58,610 nucleotides of DNA from an uncultured Methanobrevibacter sp. GTDB taxonomy: Archaea > Methanobacteriota > Methanobacteria > Methanobacteriales > Methanobacteriaceae. Where the stretch lies: positions 1-58,610 of the forward strand of contig NZ_CACWVY010000009.1 in the NCBI RefSeq assembly GCF_902764455.1, in the 5' to 3' direction. Under the pieces are notes generated by a model. The model made no database searches, had not been told where the DNA came from, and saw only the letters and a list, made by a program, of their open reading frames with translations. This document shows, one piece after another, positions 8,524-17,043 of the stretch; position 1 is the stretch's first letter, and each line of letters begins with the position of its first letter. Made by a program: the position numbers and the translations under genes.

Positions 8524-9105
8524 TTAAGCTATACCCGCCTTAATAAAATGTTTTTTCAAAACTATTTTACCAATATATGCACTAATTAAACCAACAATGA
8601 AAGTTAAGATAACTAAAACTATTAAAAAATTGGTTTGCAAATATGGTGCAATAACATTAACATAGTCATTTCCCATTGATGTACGCATAGCAGACATAAA
8701 TACATCCCTTAAAATGAAGAATGGTAACATATTACCCATTATACCCAATATGAAAACTGCATAACTGATAATTGAATTTTTGATTGAAGAATAATTTCCC
8801 ATTTTTAATATAACATCTGCAATTAATGCACATACAGTAAATGTTACAATAGGCACCCATGTATGTCCGCTTAAAAACATCACAATACCCATAATCAAAC
8901 CTAACAGAGTAACCATTCCAAATTTAGAAACTCTTGTTAAAAACAGCATATATGGAATTCCACAAATTAATGCGGATAAAACCGGAAGTGCCAACATCAC
9001 CATAGGAATATAACCTAACATTCCGAAAACAAATATTAAAACAATAAGTATCACCGAGAATATACCTACAGTGATTAAATCTTTAACGTTTAATCTTTCA
9101 CTCAT
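8524..9105 (-). CDS. MptD/Trep_Strep-type ECF substrate-binding (S) component
   Basis: A 193-residue integral membrane protein with about six hydrophobic segments, of the Trep_Strep/MptD family of S components. It determines the substrate of the transporter. Members often sit beside paired half-size ABC proteins in iron or siderophore loci of Gram-positive bacteria. As I recall, the equibactin locus of Streptococcus equi is one example. TTAGGAGGAAATTT precedes the ATG at near-ideal spacing, so the start is secure. The substrate cannot be read from the sequence. The iron-type operator, the AraC regulator and the neighbouring ABC pair together point to a metal chelate. Confidence 0.82.
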   Translation of the reverse strand: MSERLNVKDLITVGIFSVILIVLIFVFGMLGYIPMVMLALPVLSALICGIPYMLFLTRVSKFGMVTLLGLIMGIVMFLSGHTWVPIVTFTVCALIADVILKMGNYSSIKNSIISYAVFILGIMGNMLPFFILRDVFMSAMRTSMGNDYVNVIAPYLQTNFLIVLVILTFIVGLISAYIGKIVLKKHFIKAGIA

Positions 9106-9145
9106 ATAAATTTCCTCCTAATCTTTAAATTTAATGAAATGGCAA

Positions 9146-10891
9146 TTAAATTTGCCATTCCCCACTTAAATTTTGTAAATCAACCATTTTCTTAAACAGA
9201 TTGTTTTGAGCTAATAACTCATCCGGTGAACCTTGCTCAACGATTCTACCATCATCAAGAACAATAATATTATCTGCATTTGCAATTGTACGCATCCTAT
9301 GAGCTATGATAATTACAGTTTTGTTTTTAATTAGCTCAGATAATGCTTTTTGGATTTTGGATTCGTTTTCAACATCCAAAAATGAAGTTGCCTCATCTAA
9401 AAGAATAACATTTGCGTCTTTAAGCATTGCTCTTGCAATCGATATTCTTTGCCTTTGACCACCAGACAACAGCTCCCCATTTTCACCTATTATGGTATCA
9501 TATCCATCAGGGAGTTTTTGTACAAATTCATCACATTCGGCAAGTTTTGCAGCTTCAATAACTTCTTCATCTGTTGCATCTTTTCGACCGACACGGATAT
9601 TTTCCAAAATTGAATTATTGAACAATATGACATCCTGAAAAACGATTGAAAAGTTTTCCAAAAGTTTTTCCGAATCCAGTTTTGATAAATCCTGGCCACC
9701 CAAAGTTACTCTCCCAGAAACAGGATCCCAGAATCTTGCTGCCAGTTTTGAGACTGTGGATTTTCCTCCACCTGACGGGCCAACAAGTGCTGTAACTTCA
9801 CCCTGTTTAGCTGTGAAATTAATGTCATTTAAAACATTTTTTAACTCATCATAATTGAAATCGACATCATCAAATTCAATATCATACCCGTTTAAAGAAT
9901 AATCAGTCAGTCCATCATCAACCACCAATGATTCAATTTCTTTGGTTCTTTCGATTTTTATATCCATCATCAATATTTCAGATAAAAACATCAATCCGTT
10001 TTCAACAGGTGCATAAACTGTAGCAGAAGCAATCAGGAATATTAAAAGTGTGAATAAAGATACCTGTGAACCCATTATTAAATAGGAACCCAAAAGGATT
10101 ACAGAAACTATTCCTAAATTCAGAACAACTTTACCTGTAATGACCCCTGCAGCAGCCATCAATTCTGCTTTGATTCTTGATTTTTCAATTTTGGATGTTA
10201 ATCTGTTTATTTTTCCAAAATATTCCTCTTCATAGTTATATGATTTTAAATCCCTGACTGATTCAATGCATTCCTGCATAGTATCACCACAATCAAGCAA
10301 ATCTTCCATTACAATTTCCCCACCATTATAGATGAGAATTTTTGATACCCATAAAATCGCAAAGGCAACCGGAACAGGCCATAAAAGCGCAATAGCTAAT
10401 CTCCAGTCAAAGATAAACATACCAATTGCAACAAGACATAACGAAATTATAGAACCAAGCAATTGAGGAATTGCATGTGAAAAAACATGCTCCAAATCTG
10501 TACAATCATTCATGATTGTTGCAGTCAAATCAGCCAGATCCCTATTTTCAAAAAAGGACAATGGGAGTTTCCTTAAGTTTTCACCAAGATTAATACGTCT
10601 TTTTTCACTTTCTGTATAAGTTGTATTGAATACAAAATGATATTGTTTCCAGGCAAATGCAAAGATAATTCCCAAAACAATCAATATCAATAAAATAAAC
10701 ATGCCAAGGTTTGGCTCAATAATTTCTCCGCCGGTTAACGGTTCTACCCACATATAGATGAGTAATGCATATAGACCCACCGGCAACATGAATGATATAT
10801 TTAAAAGGGCAGTGTAGATTATGCCCTTAATCAAATTATCTGAACCCTGTTTTGTAAGTCCAAATCGTCGTGTGAAAAATTCAAATATCAT
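9146..10891 (-). CDS. Half-size ABC transporter (IrtB/YbtQ-like), membrane plus ATPase domain
   Basis: A 581-residue type IV (exporter-fold) half transporter. The membrane domain covers about residues 20-310. The ATPase domain follows, with Walker A GPSGGGKST, signature LSGGQRQR and Walker B NVILLDEATSFLD. It abuts the preceding ABC gene with no gap, so the two surely form a heterodimer. In bacteria such exporter-fold pairs (IrtAB, YbtPQ) import ferric siderophores, and pairing with an ECF S component and an AraC regulator repeats that pattern. Export of a peptide or drug cannot be excluded from sequence alone. Confidence 0.88.
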   Translation of the reverse strand: MIFEFFTRRFGLTKQGSDNLIKGIIYTALLNISFMLPVGLYALLIYMWVEPLTGGEIIEPNLGMFILLILIVLGIIFAFAWKQYHFVFNTTYTESEKRRINLGENLRKLPLSFFENRDLADLTATIMNDCTDLEHVFSHAIPQLLGSIISLCLVAIGMFIFDWRLAIALLWPVPVAFAILWVSKILIYNGGEIVMEDLLDCGDTMQECIESVRDLKSYNYEEEYFGKINRLTSKIEKSRIKAELMAAAGVITGKVVLNLGIVSVILLGSYLIMGSQVSLFTLLIFLIASATVYAPVENGLMFLSEILMMDIKIERTKEIESLVVDDGLTDYSLNGYDIEFDDVDFNYDELKNVLNDINFTAKQGEVTALVGPSGGGKSTVSKLAARFWDPVSGRVTLGGQDLSKLDSEKLLENFSIVFQDVILFNNSILENIRVGRKDATDEEVIEAAKLAECDEFVQKLPDGYDTIIGENGELLSGGQRQRISIARAMLKDANVILLDEATSFLDVENESKIQKALSELIKNKTVIIIAHRMRTIANADNIIVLDDGRIVEQGSPDELLAQNNLFKKMVDLQNLSGEWQI

Positions 10892-12682
10892 TTATGCCAC
10901 CTCACTTTTCACTTTCCATTGAATGGATTTGTTGAATTCATCCCACATCCTTGAATAAAGACCGCCATCTTCAACAAGGTTATTATGATTACCATTCTCT
11001 ACAATTCGTCCATTATCAACTACATATATTTTATCCACATTCTTTACTGTGGACAATCTATGAGCAATCATAATAACTGTTTTATCCCGAGTAATTTCAG
11101 AGATTGCCTTTTGAATCATATATTCGTTTTCAGGATCCGCCAATGCGGTAGCTTCATCAAGAATGATAATCGGAGCATCTTTAAGGATTGCACGTGCAAG
11201 AGCTATTCTCTGTTGCTGACCTCCTGAAAGATAAGTTCCTTCAGTCCCAATTACTGTATTGATACCATCCGGCAGTTCTTCAATGATATCATCACACTGA
11301 GCCAAACTAAGGGCTTTTTTAACATCATCTTTTGAGGCGCCTTTTCGACCAATAGCGACATTATTGTAAATTGAATCCTTAAACAATGTAGTATTCTGGA
11401 ATACAAATGAAATATTCTGCATTAATTCTTTTGTTGATATATCCCTTACATCAACTTCACCAACTTTAATTGAACCTTCATTAACATCCCAGAATCTAGG
11501 AATTAGAGAAGCTATCGTGGTTTTACCTCCACCAGAAGGTCCAACTAATGCGACAGTTTCATTTTCATTAATTTTAAAATTAATATCATTTAGTATATGT
11601 TCATCAGCATCAGTTTTTTCATAGTCAAAATAGACACCTTCAAATTCGATTGAATGATTTTTAGGTTTTTGAGGATTTGATGCTTCAACCAAAGGTTCTT
11701 CTGCTAAAATCTCTTCAATCCCTTCTAAAGCATGACTTGCTAACATCCAGTCTTGAGAAACTGTCATAATCCTGTTCATCATTACTGCACAGATTGGTGT
11801 GAATATTATATAGAACATGAAATCGGCAAAAAATTTTCTATCGACAACAGATCCTGCAAGCAATATACCTGCGGGAATCAACAGAGCAAAAAATCCATTG
11901 ATTGACACTGTAAAAGAGGTCATTGGAAGTTGTGTAGACAATGAATAATTTGCGGAGAATTTTCCATAATTTCTAATAGCATCAATAAAGTTTTTAAATG
12001 AATAAACACTTTGTTGAAATGCTTTTGTAACTGGAATTCCTCTAACATATTCCACTGCTTCCGCATTCATTTTTTCAAGGTATGTTTGATATTCAACCAT
12101 CAGATTTTGAGATTCACTTGAAAACATCGGATACATAAATATAAAACACAGGATAATCGGAATAATGCAGACAAATCCTAAACGCCAATCAAAACTGAAC
12201 AACAATATTAAAAATGCTATTGGAGTTACAACAGCACCAACCAAATCAAATAATTGATGAGCCAAGAATGTTTCAGTTTTTGAAGTACTAAAATCAATTA
12301 CTTTTCTAAGTCCACCGCTAGTATGGTTTGAAAAATATCCCAAAGGCAGTTTAAGCAAATGATTTACAGCCGCATCCTTCATGTTTTTTTCATTTCTGAA
12401 TGCGGATAAGTGTGTACCCATTAAACCAAAAAAGTTTAAAACAATTCCTCCAACTGCAAATGCAAATGCGTTAAATGCATAAACATCCAGGTTCTGAGCC
12501 TGACTGAAGTTGGGAGCGACAGTTAAAAGAGCATTAACTACATTCCAAATATATATGAATGGAACTAACAGGCATATTGCGCTTAAAGCAGATAATATCA
12601 TGCCCAAGATTGATAAATATTTATAATTACCCGAATAATTTAATAATCGTATAAATTTATTTTTACTTTGAGTATTTGACAT
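10892..12682 (-). CDS. Half-size ABC transporter (IrtA/YbtP-like), first gene of the ECF/ABC operon
   Basis: A 596-residue exporter-fold half transporter. Six predicted membrane helices lie in the first 310 residues. The ATPase domain has Walker A GPSGGGKTT, signature LSGGQQQR and Walker B PIIILDEATALAD. It is the partner of the next gene, whose ATG directly follows this stop. AAGGAG lies six bases before the ATG, and the 16-bp metal box lies 22 bp upstream between the TATA-like run and the start codon. It heads an operon of five same-strand genes reaching 6347. No siderophore-interacting FAD domain is attached, unlike mycobacterial IrtA. Confidence 0.88.
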   Translation of the reverse strand: MSNTQSKNKFIRLLNYSGNYKYLSILGMILSALSAICLLVPFIYIWNVVNALLTVAPNFSQAQNLDVYAFNAFAFAVGGIVLNFFGLMGTHLSAFRNEKNMKDAAVNHLLKLPLGYFSNHTSGGLRKVIDFSTSKTETFLAHQLFDLVGAVVTPIAFLILLFSFDWRLGFVCIIPIILCFIFMYPMFSSESQNLMVEYQTYLEKMNAEAVEYVRGIPVTKAFQQSVYSFKNFIDAIRNYGKFSANYSLSTQLPMTSFTVSINGFFALLIPAGILLAGSVVDRKFFADFMFYIIFTPICAVMMNRIMTVSQDWMLASHALEGIEEILAEEPLVEASNPQKPKNHSIEFEGVYFDYEKTDADEHILNDINFKINENETVALVGPSGGGKTTIASLIPRFWDVNEGSIKVGEVDVRDISTKELMQNISFVFQNTTLFKDSIYNNVAIGRKGASKDDVKKALSLAQCDDIIEELPDGINTVIGTEGTYLSGGQQQRIALARAILKDAPIIILDEATALADPENEYMIQKAISEITRDKTVIMIAHRLSTVKNVDKIYVVDNGRIVENGNHNNLVEDGGLYSRMWDEFNKSIQWKVKSEVA

Positions 12683-12703
12683 AATAAACTCCTTATAATT
12701 TAA

Positions 12704-12719
12704 TTTAGGTATGCCTAAA
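12704..12719 (-). promoter_or_regulatory. Metal-box operator of the ECF/ABC operon
   Basis: TTTAGGCATACCTAAA on the minus strand, identical to the box at 6310. A TATA-like TTTAAATTTT lies just upstream (12720-12731) and AAGGAG plus the start codon just downstream. The box covers the expected transcription start, so binding would repress the operon. A DtxR/IdeR/MntR-type regulator encoded elsewhere is the likely reader. The AraC protein may add activation. Confidence 0.72.
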
Positions 12720-12902
12720 AATTTAAATGAAGTCTAAAAGGACAATGCTTTAAAATATCTTAAAAATAATTAAAAGAACAATTTTAAAGAAATATTAAAA
12801 AAAATAATTAGACATTCCTTATTTTCATTATTAAGTATTTTTAAAATAAGTATATAAATTTATTTGAACTAAAAAGACAAAAATATACCAAAAAGACAAA
12901 TA

Positions 12903-13853
12903 TTAATTTTTGTATTCAGATGGTGTGCATCCAACATACTCCTTAAATGCCTGGCTAAACTTTGAAGGAGAAGCATAACCAACTTTTTTGGAGATTTCAG
13001 AGATAGACAACTCATCATCTTCAAGCAAACGACAAGCATAATCCAGTTTATACTCCTTTCTCCATTTAAAAATTGGTTTTCCATAAACTTCCTTAAAACA
13101 ATTTTTGAGAGCTGTTTTGCTTATACCATGCTTATCAGCCAAATCATCAATAGTAATCTTACTTTCTAAATCACCAATTAACTCATTTTTAACGTCTTCA
13201 ACTATATCAACTTGCTTTTTAGAAAGTGAAAGTGATTCTGTTTTAGATTCCGCAGATATAGAGAAAAATAAAAGTAATTCCAAACATTTCAATTTAAAAT
13301 AAGACTCTTTAATTCGTTCATCAACACAATATAACTCACCAATTACATGATCGATTTTTTGATTTGACCTAACTAACCTATAACCTTTGGATTTTTCTAA
13401 ATGCTCATATAACTCAATTAAATCCAAATCAGGAATAAGTTCCTTAATCCGTTCATTTGCAACATCAACATCAATGAAAATCTCCAATCCTTCATAATAT
13501 CCTAAAGGAAAATCAGAATGTGTTTTAGTTACATCATAAATACCAACACACAAATCCCCCTTCCCAAAATAAACAATTTTATCATCACCAATTGCATAGG
13601 AATATCTGCCTTTAGCGCAATGATTAATCTGAAGTAAACGAGAAGGAATTTCATCTTCAAAAAATACATTATTTATATTGTCAATTTGGATGTCAATAAA
13701 AGCTATGATAATTCCATCAAATAAAGAGTAAGTGACCATTTTTCCGTATTCAGCATTTTTTCCCAATACGATTGTCTTTTTTGAATCATCACCTATAATT
13801 GAAAATTCAGATTGTACAACTTTGTCAAACATTCCGTAAAGATTTTCATTCAT
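12903..13853 (-). CDS. AraC-family transcriptional regulator (PchR/YbtA type)
   Basis: A 316-residue regulator. The C-terminal hundred residues hold two helix-turn-helix units (KITIDDLADKHGISKTALK; ISEISKKVGYASPSKFSQAF) and the family end GCTPSEY. The N-terminal 200 residues form a sensor part like that of PchR, which in bacteria senses ferri-siderophores and activates their uptake genes. AraC regulators are uncommon in archaea, so transfer from bacteria is likely. The gene lies upstream of the ECF/ABC operon on the same strand, separated by 220 bp that include the metal box. No DNA-binding site for it is evident to me. Confidence 0.88.
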   Translation of the reverse strand: MNENLYGMFDKVVQSEFSIIGDDSKKTIVLGKNAEYGKMVTYSLFDGIIIAFIDIQIDNINNVFFEDEIPSRLLQINHCAKGRYSYAIGDDKIVYFGKGDLCVGIYDVTKTHSDFPLGYYEGLEIFIDVDVANERIKELIPDLDLIELYEHLEKSKGYRLVRSNQKIDHVIGELYCVDERIKESYFKLKCLELLLFFSISAESKTESLSLSKKQVDIVEDVKNELIGDLESKITIDDLADKHGISKTALKNCFKEVYGKPIFKWRKEYKLDYACRLLEDDELSISEISKKVGYASPSKFSQAFKEYVGCTPSEYKN

Positions 13854-14016
13854 ATGCTTAATTTGAAATCGATTTTATTTAAATTTTAATTGAATACTTT
13901 ACTTTAGAGAAATATCAAAGTATTGCTTTGCAGAGCGTATATAGTTACCAAAACCATTATTACAGTTTAAAAATCAGTTAATTTTCATTATTGTAAATGA
14001 TTGTCAAAAAAAAGTA

Positions 14017-14034
14017 GATATCTAAAGAGATATC
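14017..14034 (-). terminator. Second terminator of the coiled-coil gene
   Basis: GATATCT and AGATATC pair perfectly around an AAAG/CTTT loop. On the minus strand the stem is followed by a run of eight T residues (14006-14013 on the plus strand). Confidence 0.65.
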
Positions 14035-14050
14035 CAAAAATATGAAAAAA

Positions 14051-14075
14051 ATCATTGAAAAAATATTTCAACGAT
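14051..14075 (-). terminator. First terminator of the coiled-coil gene
   Basis: Bases 14051-14059 pair with 14067-14075 (nine pairs, one G-U), and a T-run follows on the minus strand (14045-14050). With the hairpin at 14017 this makes two terminators in a row. Confidence 0.6.
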
Positions 14076-14097
14076 ATTTTTCTTTAAAAATCAGAAA

Positions 14098-14604
14098 TTA
14101 TTCAGATTTTAAATTTAATGTTTCTTTTTCAATGTCAATTTTTTCATTTAAAAGAGTTGAAATTTCATCCATTTCATCTTTAACAACTGAAATATCTTCT
14201 TCAATGGATACTAATTCATTTACATCTTTCATGTCTTTTACAAGATTTTTAATTAAATCATTTTTAGTTTTTTGCAATTTCAAAAGAGCTTTTAATAAGA
14301 TTTCTTGTAATTTATTTTGTGTTTTAAATAAAATAAATTCTATTGGTTCTTCACCAGCTTCAATTTCAGCATCAGTAGCATCTAATAATTTAATTACATC
14401 TTTGTCCACATCATCTTCAACTTTATACATTATTTTAATAGCTTTTTCAATGTGAGCAGATATTTTCTTTTCAGTGTATGATTCTTTTAATTCTAATTTT
14501 TTTTCTTCACGTTTAATTTTTGCTTGTGCTTTTTTTTCTTCATATTGAACTTTTTTTTCATCAATTTTTACAGAAAGTTTTTCTTTTTGTTCATCAAAAC
14601 TCAT
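14098..14604 (-). CDS. Charged coiled-coil protein, function unknown
   Basis: A 168-residue soluble protein that I do not recognise. The first 50 residues are a dense Lys/Glu/Gln helix (EEKKAQAKIKREEKKLE), predicted to be a long coiled coil. The middle has a short acidic, less regular part (DATDAEIEAGEEP), and the rest is again helical with heptad-like spacing of Leu, Ile and Val. There is no signal peptide, membrane segment or cysteine. It stands alone, preceded by GATGTGATATA and followed by two consecutive terminators, which suggests a discrete and possibly well-expressed transcript. A structural or chromatin-associated role would be a guess. Confidence 0.7.
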   Translation of the reverse strand: MSFDEQKEKLSVKIDEKKVQYEEKKAQAKIKREEKKLELKESYTEKKISAHIEKAIKIMYKVEDDVDKDVIKLLDATDAEIEAGEEPIEFILFKTQNKLQEILLKALLKLQKTKNDLIKNLVKDMKDVNELVSIEEDISVVKDEMDEISTLLNEKIDIEKETLNLKSE

Positions 14605-14912
14605 TATATCACATCGTATTTATATAATTAATAATTTATTAATTCAATAAATAAACTTTTTGATTTTTATTAAAAAAAAATGAATTCATTAAAACAAAAA
14701 AAATATATCTAATATTAAACATGATTAAAATTTAAACTATGAGTTTACATCTATTTAAAATTAAAAATTATAAACAAAATAATTATCTTATCCATTAATC
14801 AATAGTATTATATCTAAAATATAACATCTTAAAATTGACACATAATATTTAATTATTCGCACAATCGTCAGATGTTAATTGATTTTAAATTGCGGGTCTA
14901 AGGAATATAAAA

Positions 14913-15566
14913 TTATTCCTCAGATAACCTCTGGCCCAATTCATATGCCCTTTGCAAATCCTTTGGAAATTGTGTTTTCTCGCTTTCAATCTTATGTTCA
15001 GGATCAAACATATTGTTAACATAGGCAGAATACTGTTTGAATTGTTTTGTATCATATGCATATAATGATTCACATTCTCCAAAAATAGTTGAAAGGTATC
15101 CTCTCATGATGGCCAACTGGTCTTCGCCATTGAAATAATCCATTTCCTTTGGCACATTCATAGTGTATATCATTGCTGTTTTTACTTCCTTTTTAATTTT
15201 AGATACTCTGTTGCCGTCTTCATCAATTAGATAAGTATCCGCAGCAAAAAGCAATCTTTCCAAAAATGCCTGAGCATATGAAGATATTGATCCGTAATAG
15301 ATTGGAGTTCCCAAAACAATTGCATCTGCCTTAAGGCATGTTTTAAGGATTTCCTTTAAATCATCTCTCCAGAAACATAACGGATTTTCAAGATTCTTTT
15401 TTAAATGACATGCAAAACAGCTCATACATCCTTTAAAATCATAACTATACAACTCAATGTATTCTACATCTGCACCATTATCCACTGCACCATCAACTAC
15501 CTTTTTGCATAGCTGTGCAGTGTTTCCCATTTTTCTCGGACTTGCATTAATAACAACTATATTCAT
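14913..15566 (-). CDS. NADPH-dependent FMN reductase-like / iron-sulfur flavoprotein
   Basis: A flavodoxin-fold protein of 217 residues. The FMN phosphate loop is INASPRKMGNTAQL at the N-terminus. A cysteine group CMSCFACHLKK (about residues 48-58) with a following cysteine (LCFW) is typical of iron-sulfur flavoproteins or of multimeric flavodoxin WrbA-type reductases. GTPIYYGSISS is the second flavin loop. Such proteins shuttle electrons or reduce quinones and small molecules in anaerobes. It lies just downstream of the DGC-domain gene on the same strand, 34 bp away, so the two are probably co-transcribed. Confidence 0.85.
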   Translation of the reverse strand: MNIVVINASPRKMGNTAQLCKKVVDGAVDNGADVEYIELYSYDFKGCMSCFACHLKKNLENPLCFWRDDLKEILKTCLKADAIVLGTPIYYGSISSYAQAFLERLLFAADTYLIDEDGNRVSKIKKEVKTAMIYTMNVPKEMDYFNGEDQLAIMRGYLSTIFGECESLYAYDTKQFKQYSAYVNNMFDPEHKIESEKTQFPKDLQRAYELGQRLSEE

Positions 15567-15600
15567 GATGTGAACTATATTACTCAGGGTATTAATATTC

Positions 15601-15981
15601 TTATATTTTTCGGATGGTTTTATTCAGTTCTTCTTTAATTATTTTTACGCAATCTTCAGCTTCACTGTCTAATCTGAAAGGATCTTTTGCAGATACTTCA
15701 AATTCATCTAAAATTTCATTTACTGCAATAGTCTCACTTACATCAATTCCCTTATTTTTCAGGATTATGTTAACACATCCATTTGGACATCCATTAACTG
15801 CCACTATAGGATATTTTTTAAGCATCTCATCATTTTTACCTTCAATATCAGCTGAAGTCGAACCCATGCAAATTGAAATAATATTTTTATGTTCGCTCCT
15901 GCAGTCTCCAACCGCCACCCGGGAAATCAAACCGTTTGCACTCATGCCATTGCATGGTGCCAATGCAATTTTATCTTTCAT
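15601..15981 (-). CDS. DGC-domain putative zinc-binding protein
   Basis: A 126-residue protein of the DGC family, named after its conserved Asp-Gly-Cys motif. Here the counterparts read APCNGMSANGLISR, VGDCRSEH, ICMGSTSA and NGCPNGCVN, giving five conserved cysteines likely to bind a metal or iron-sulfur cluster. The biochemical role of the family is not established. The ATG follows GGTGAGTTA, a good ribosome site. It precedes the FMN-reductase-like gene in the same direction and may be its partner in redox or metal handling. Confidence 0.8.
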   Translation of the reverse strand: MKDKIALAPCNGMSANGLISRVAVGDCRSEHKNIISICMGSTSADIEGKNDEMLKKYPIVAVNGCPNGCVNIILKNKGIDVSETIAVNEILDEFEVSAKDPFRLDSEAEDCVKIIKEELNKTIRKI

Positions 15982-16226
15982 TAACTCACCAATATCAATT
16001 TCTTAACTTTAAAGTTATTCCTCTTTTTGAAGCGCAATCATTCAATATTCTTTTTGCACAGTAAGAATTTTCATTTAAACTAAACCAACTTTTAGATGTT
16101 GAAAATTCCTAGGTTTTTATAATATATCATTGGTTATTAGATATTAATCCTAGGCTACACTAGTCCCCATGGTTCAGACAATTTTACACATATTAATATT
16201 TTACTTTTTTAACTGGGATATCGTAG

Positions 16227-16358
16227 AAAAAAAAAGTTTTAAATAGTCTAGTCATTGCCATTAATCAGTATGCAATGTGACTATTTAAAGTTCATTAGAT
16301 AAGCAATATCATTATGCACAATTCATCCCTAACGTATAAAGTTAGGGTATTATTGCAT
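16227..16358 (-). ncRNA. Folded RNA downstream of the STAS gene, ending in a U-run
   Basis: Read on the minus strand there are two modules. The first pairs 16352-16358 with 16314-16322 (one bulge) and then 16341-16347 with 16327-16333 (seven perfect pairs), across an internal loop. The second pairs 16279-16289 with 16238-16248 (11 perfect pairs) and 16272-16277 with 16253-16258 (six pairs). It is followed by nine T residues (plus-strand A at 16227-16235), an intrinsic terminator. This is either an elaborate 3' untranslated region or a small RNA. It fills most of the gap 15982-16378. The remainder contains only two CCTAGG palindromes (16108, 16149). Confidence 0.5.
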
Positions 16359-16378
16359 TATTTAGATAAATTAAATTT

Positions 16379-16678
16379 TTATTCAATTTTAAATATTTTA
16401 TCAAAACCTGAAATAACCAATATTTCCATAATAGCATCATTAACATTTCTAATAACCATTGGAATATTTTCAGCATTCAATTTCTTTTGAGTTGCAATTA
16501 AAACACGTAAACCTGCACTTGAAATATATTCCAAGTTAGAAAAATCAAAAATTAATGAATCAAACTTGCCCATTTCATCCATGACTTCATTTTCAAAATC
16601 AGGTGCAGTAACAGTATCAACACGGTCTCCAACTTCCATTGTTAACTCTTTTTCATTATATTTCTTTTCAATTTTCAT
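16379..16678 (-). CDS. STAS-domain protein (anti-anti-sigma factor type)
   Basis: A single STAS domain of 99 residues. The core FSNLEYISSAGLRVLI contains the serine that is phosphorylated in SpoIIAA/RsbV-type proteins. I start at ATG 16678 because GTGAT precedes it by four bases, and the upstream GTG lies inside that site. Archaea lack sigma factors, so the partner is more likely a histidine-kinase-like or phosphatase protein. Stand-alone STAS proteins recur in Methanobrevibacter alongside sensory kinases, and one such kinase lies at 53 kb. No kinase or phosphatase is adjacent. A folded RNA follows the stop codon. Confidence 0.88.
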   Translation of the reverse strand: MKIEKKYNEKELTMEVGDRVDTVTAPDFENEVMDEMGKFDSLIFDFSNLEYISSAGLRVLIATQKKLNAENIPMVIRNVNDAIMEILVISGFDKIFKIE

Positions 16679-16687
16679 ATAAATCAC

Positions 16688-17043
16688 TTAATGAATTTTT
16701 AAACTAAAATAATTTTAATTATTAAATAGATGTTTACTATTGATAAAATATTATATTCATAATTATAAATTTTTAAACATATAAAACTTGTTTTTTTATG
16801 TCTTCAGTTACTTTCAGGAATTTAAGTGATTTTTAAAAAATCAGATTATCCTTGTCTCAATATTTTAATACTAAATAAACTCTTTTTAAAATTTCTTCAA
16901 TTGTTTTAAATAATTTTTTTATGTTTATTGAGAAGTTTTAAAAAGCAATTTTCAATTTTATACTATTACAACGGAGAACGTACTTAATATTTATTCAAAA
17001 TTATACACTCATACAAAATAATTTATAATAAAAATAAAATAAT
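16688..17043. other. Divergent promoter region between STAS and cstA
   Basis: AT-rich spacer of about 350 bp. A TATA-like AATTTATAATAAAA at about 17020-17033 could drive the cstA-like gene without a long leader. I see no coding remnant, repeat or strong hairpin. Confidence 0.4.

Noticed and set aside
14042-14455. 137-codon plus-strand frame opposite the coiled-coil gene
   Set aside because: It is Ser/Phe-rich, the typical antisense image of a Lys/Glu-rich coiled coil, and starts inside the terminators of that gene.
16108-16154. Two CCTAGG palindromes as further metal boxes
   Set aside because: They lack the TTTAGG-N4-CCTAAA arrangement and have no clear position relative to a promoter.
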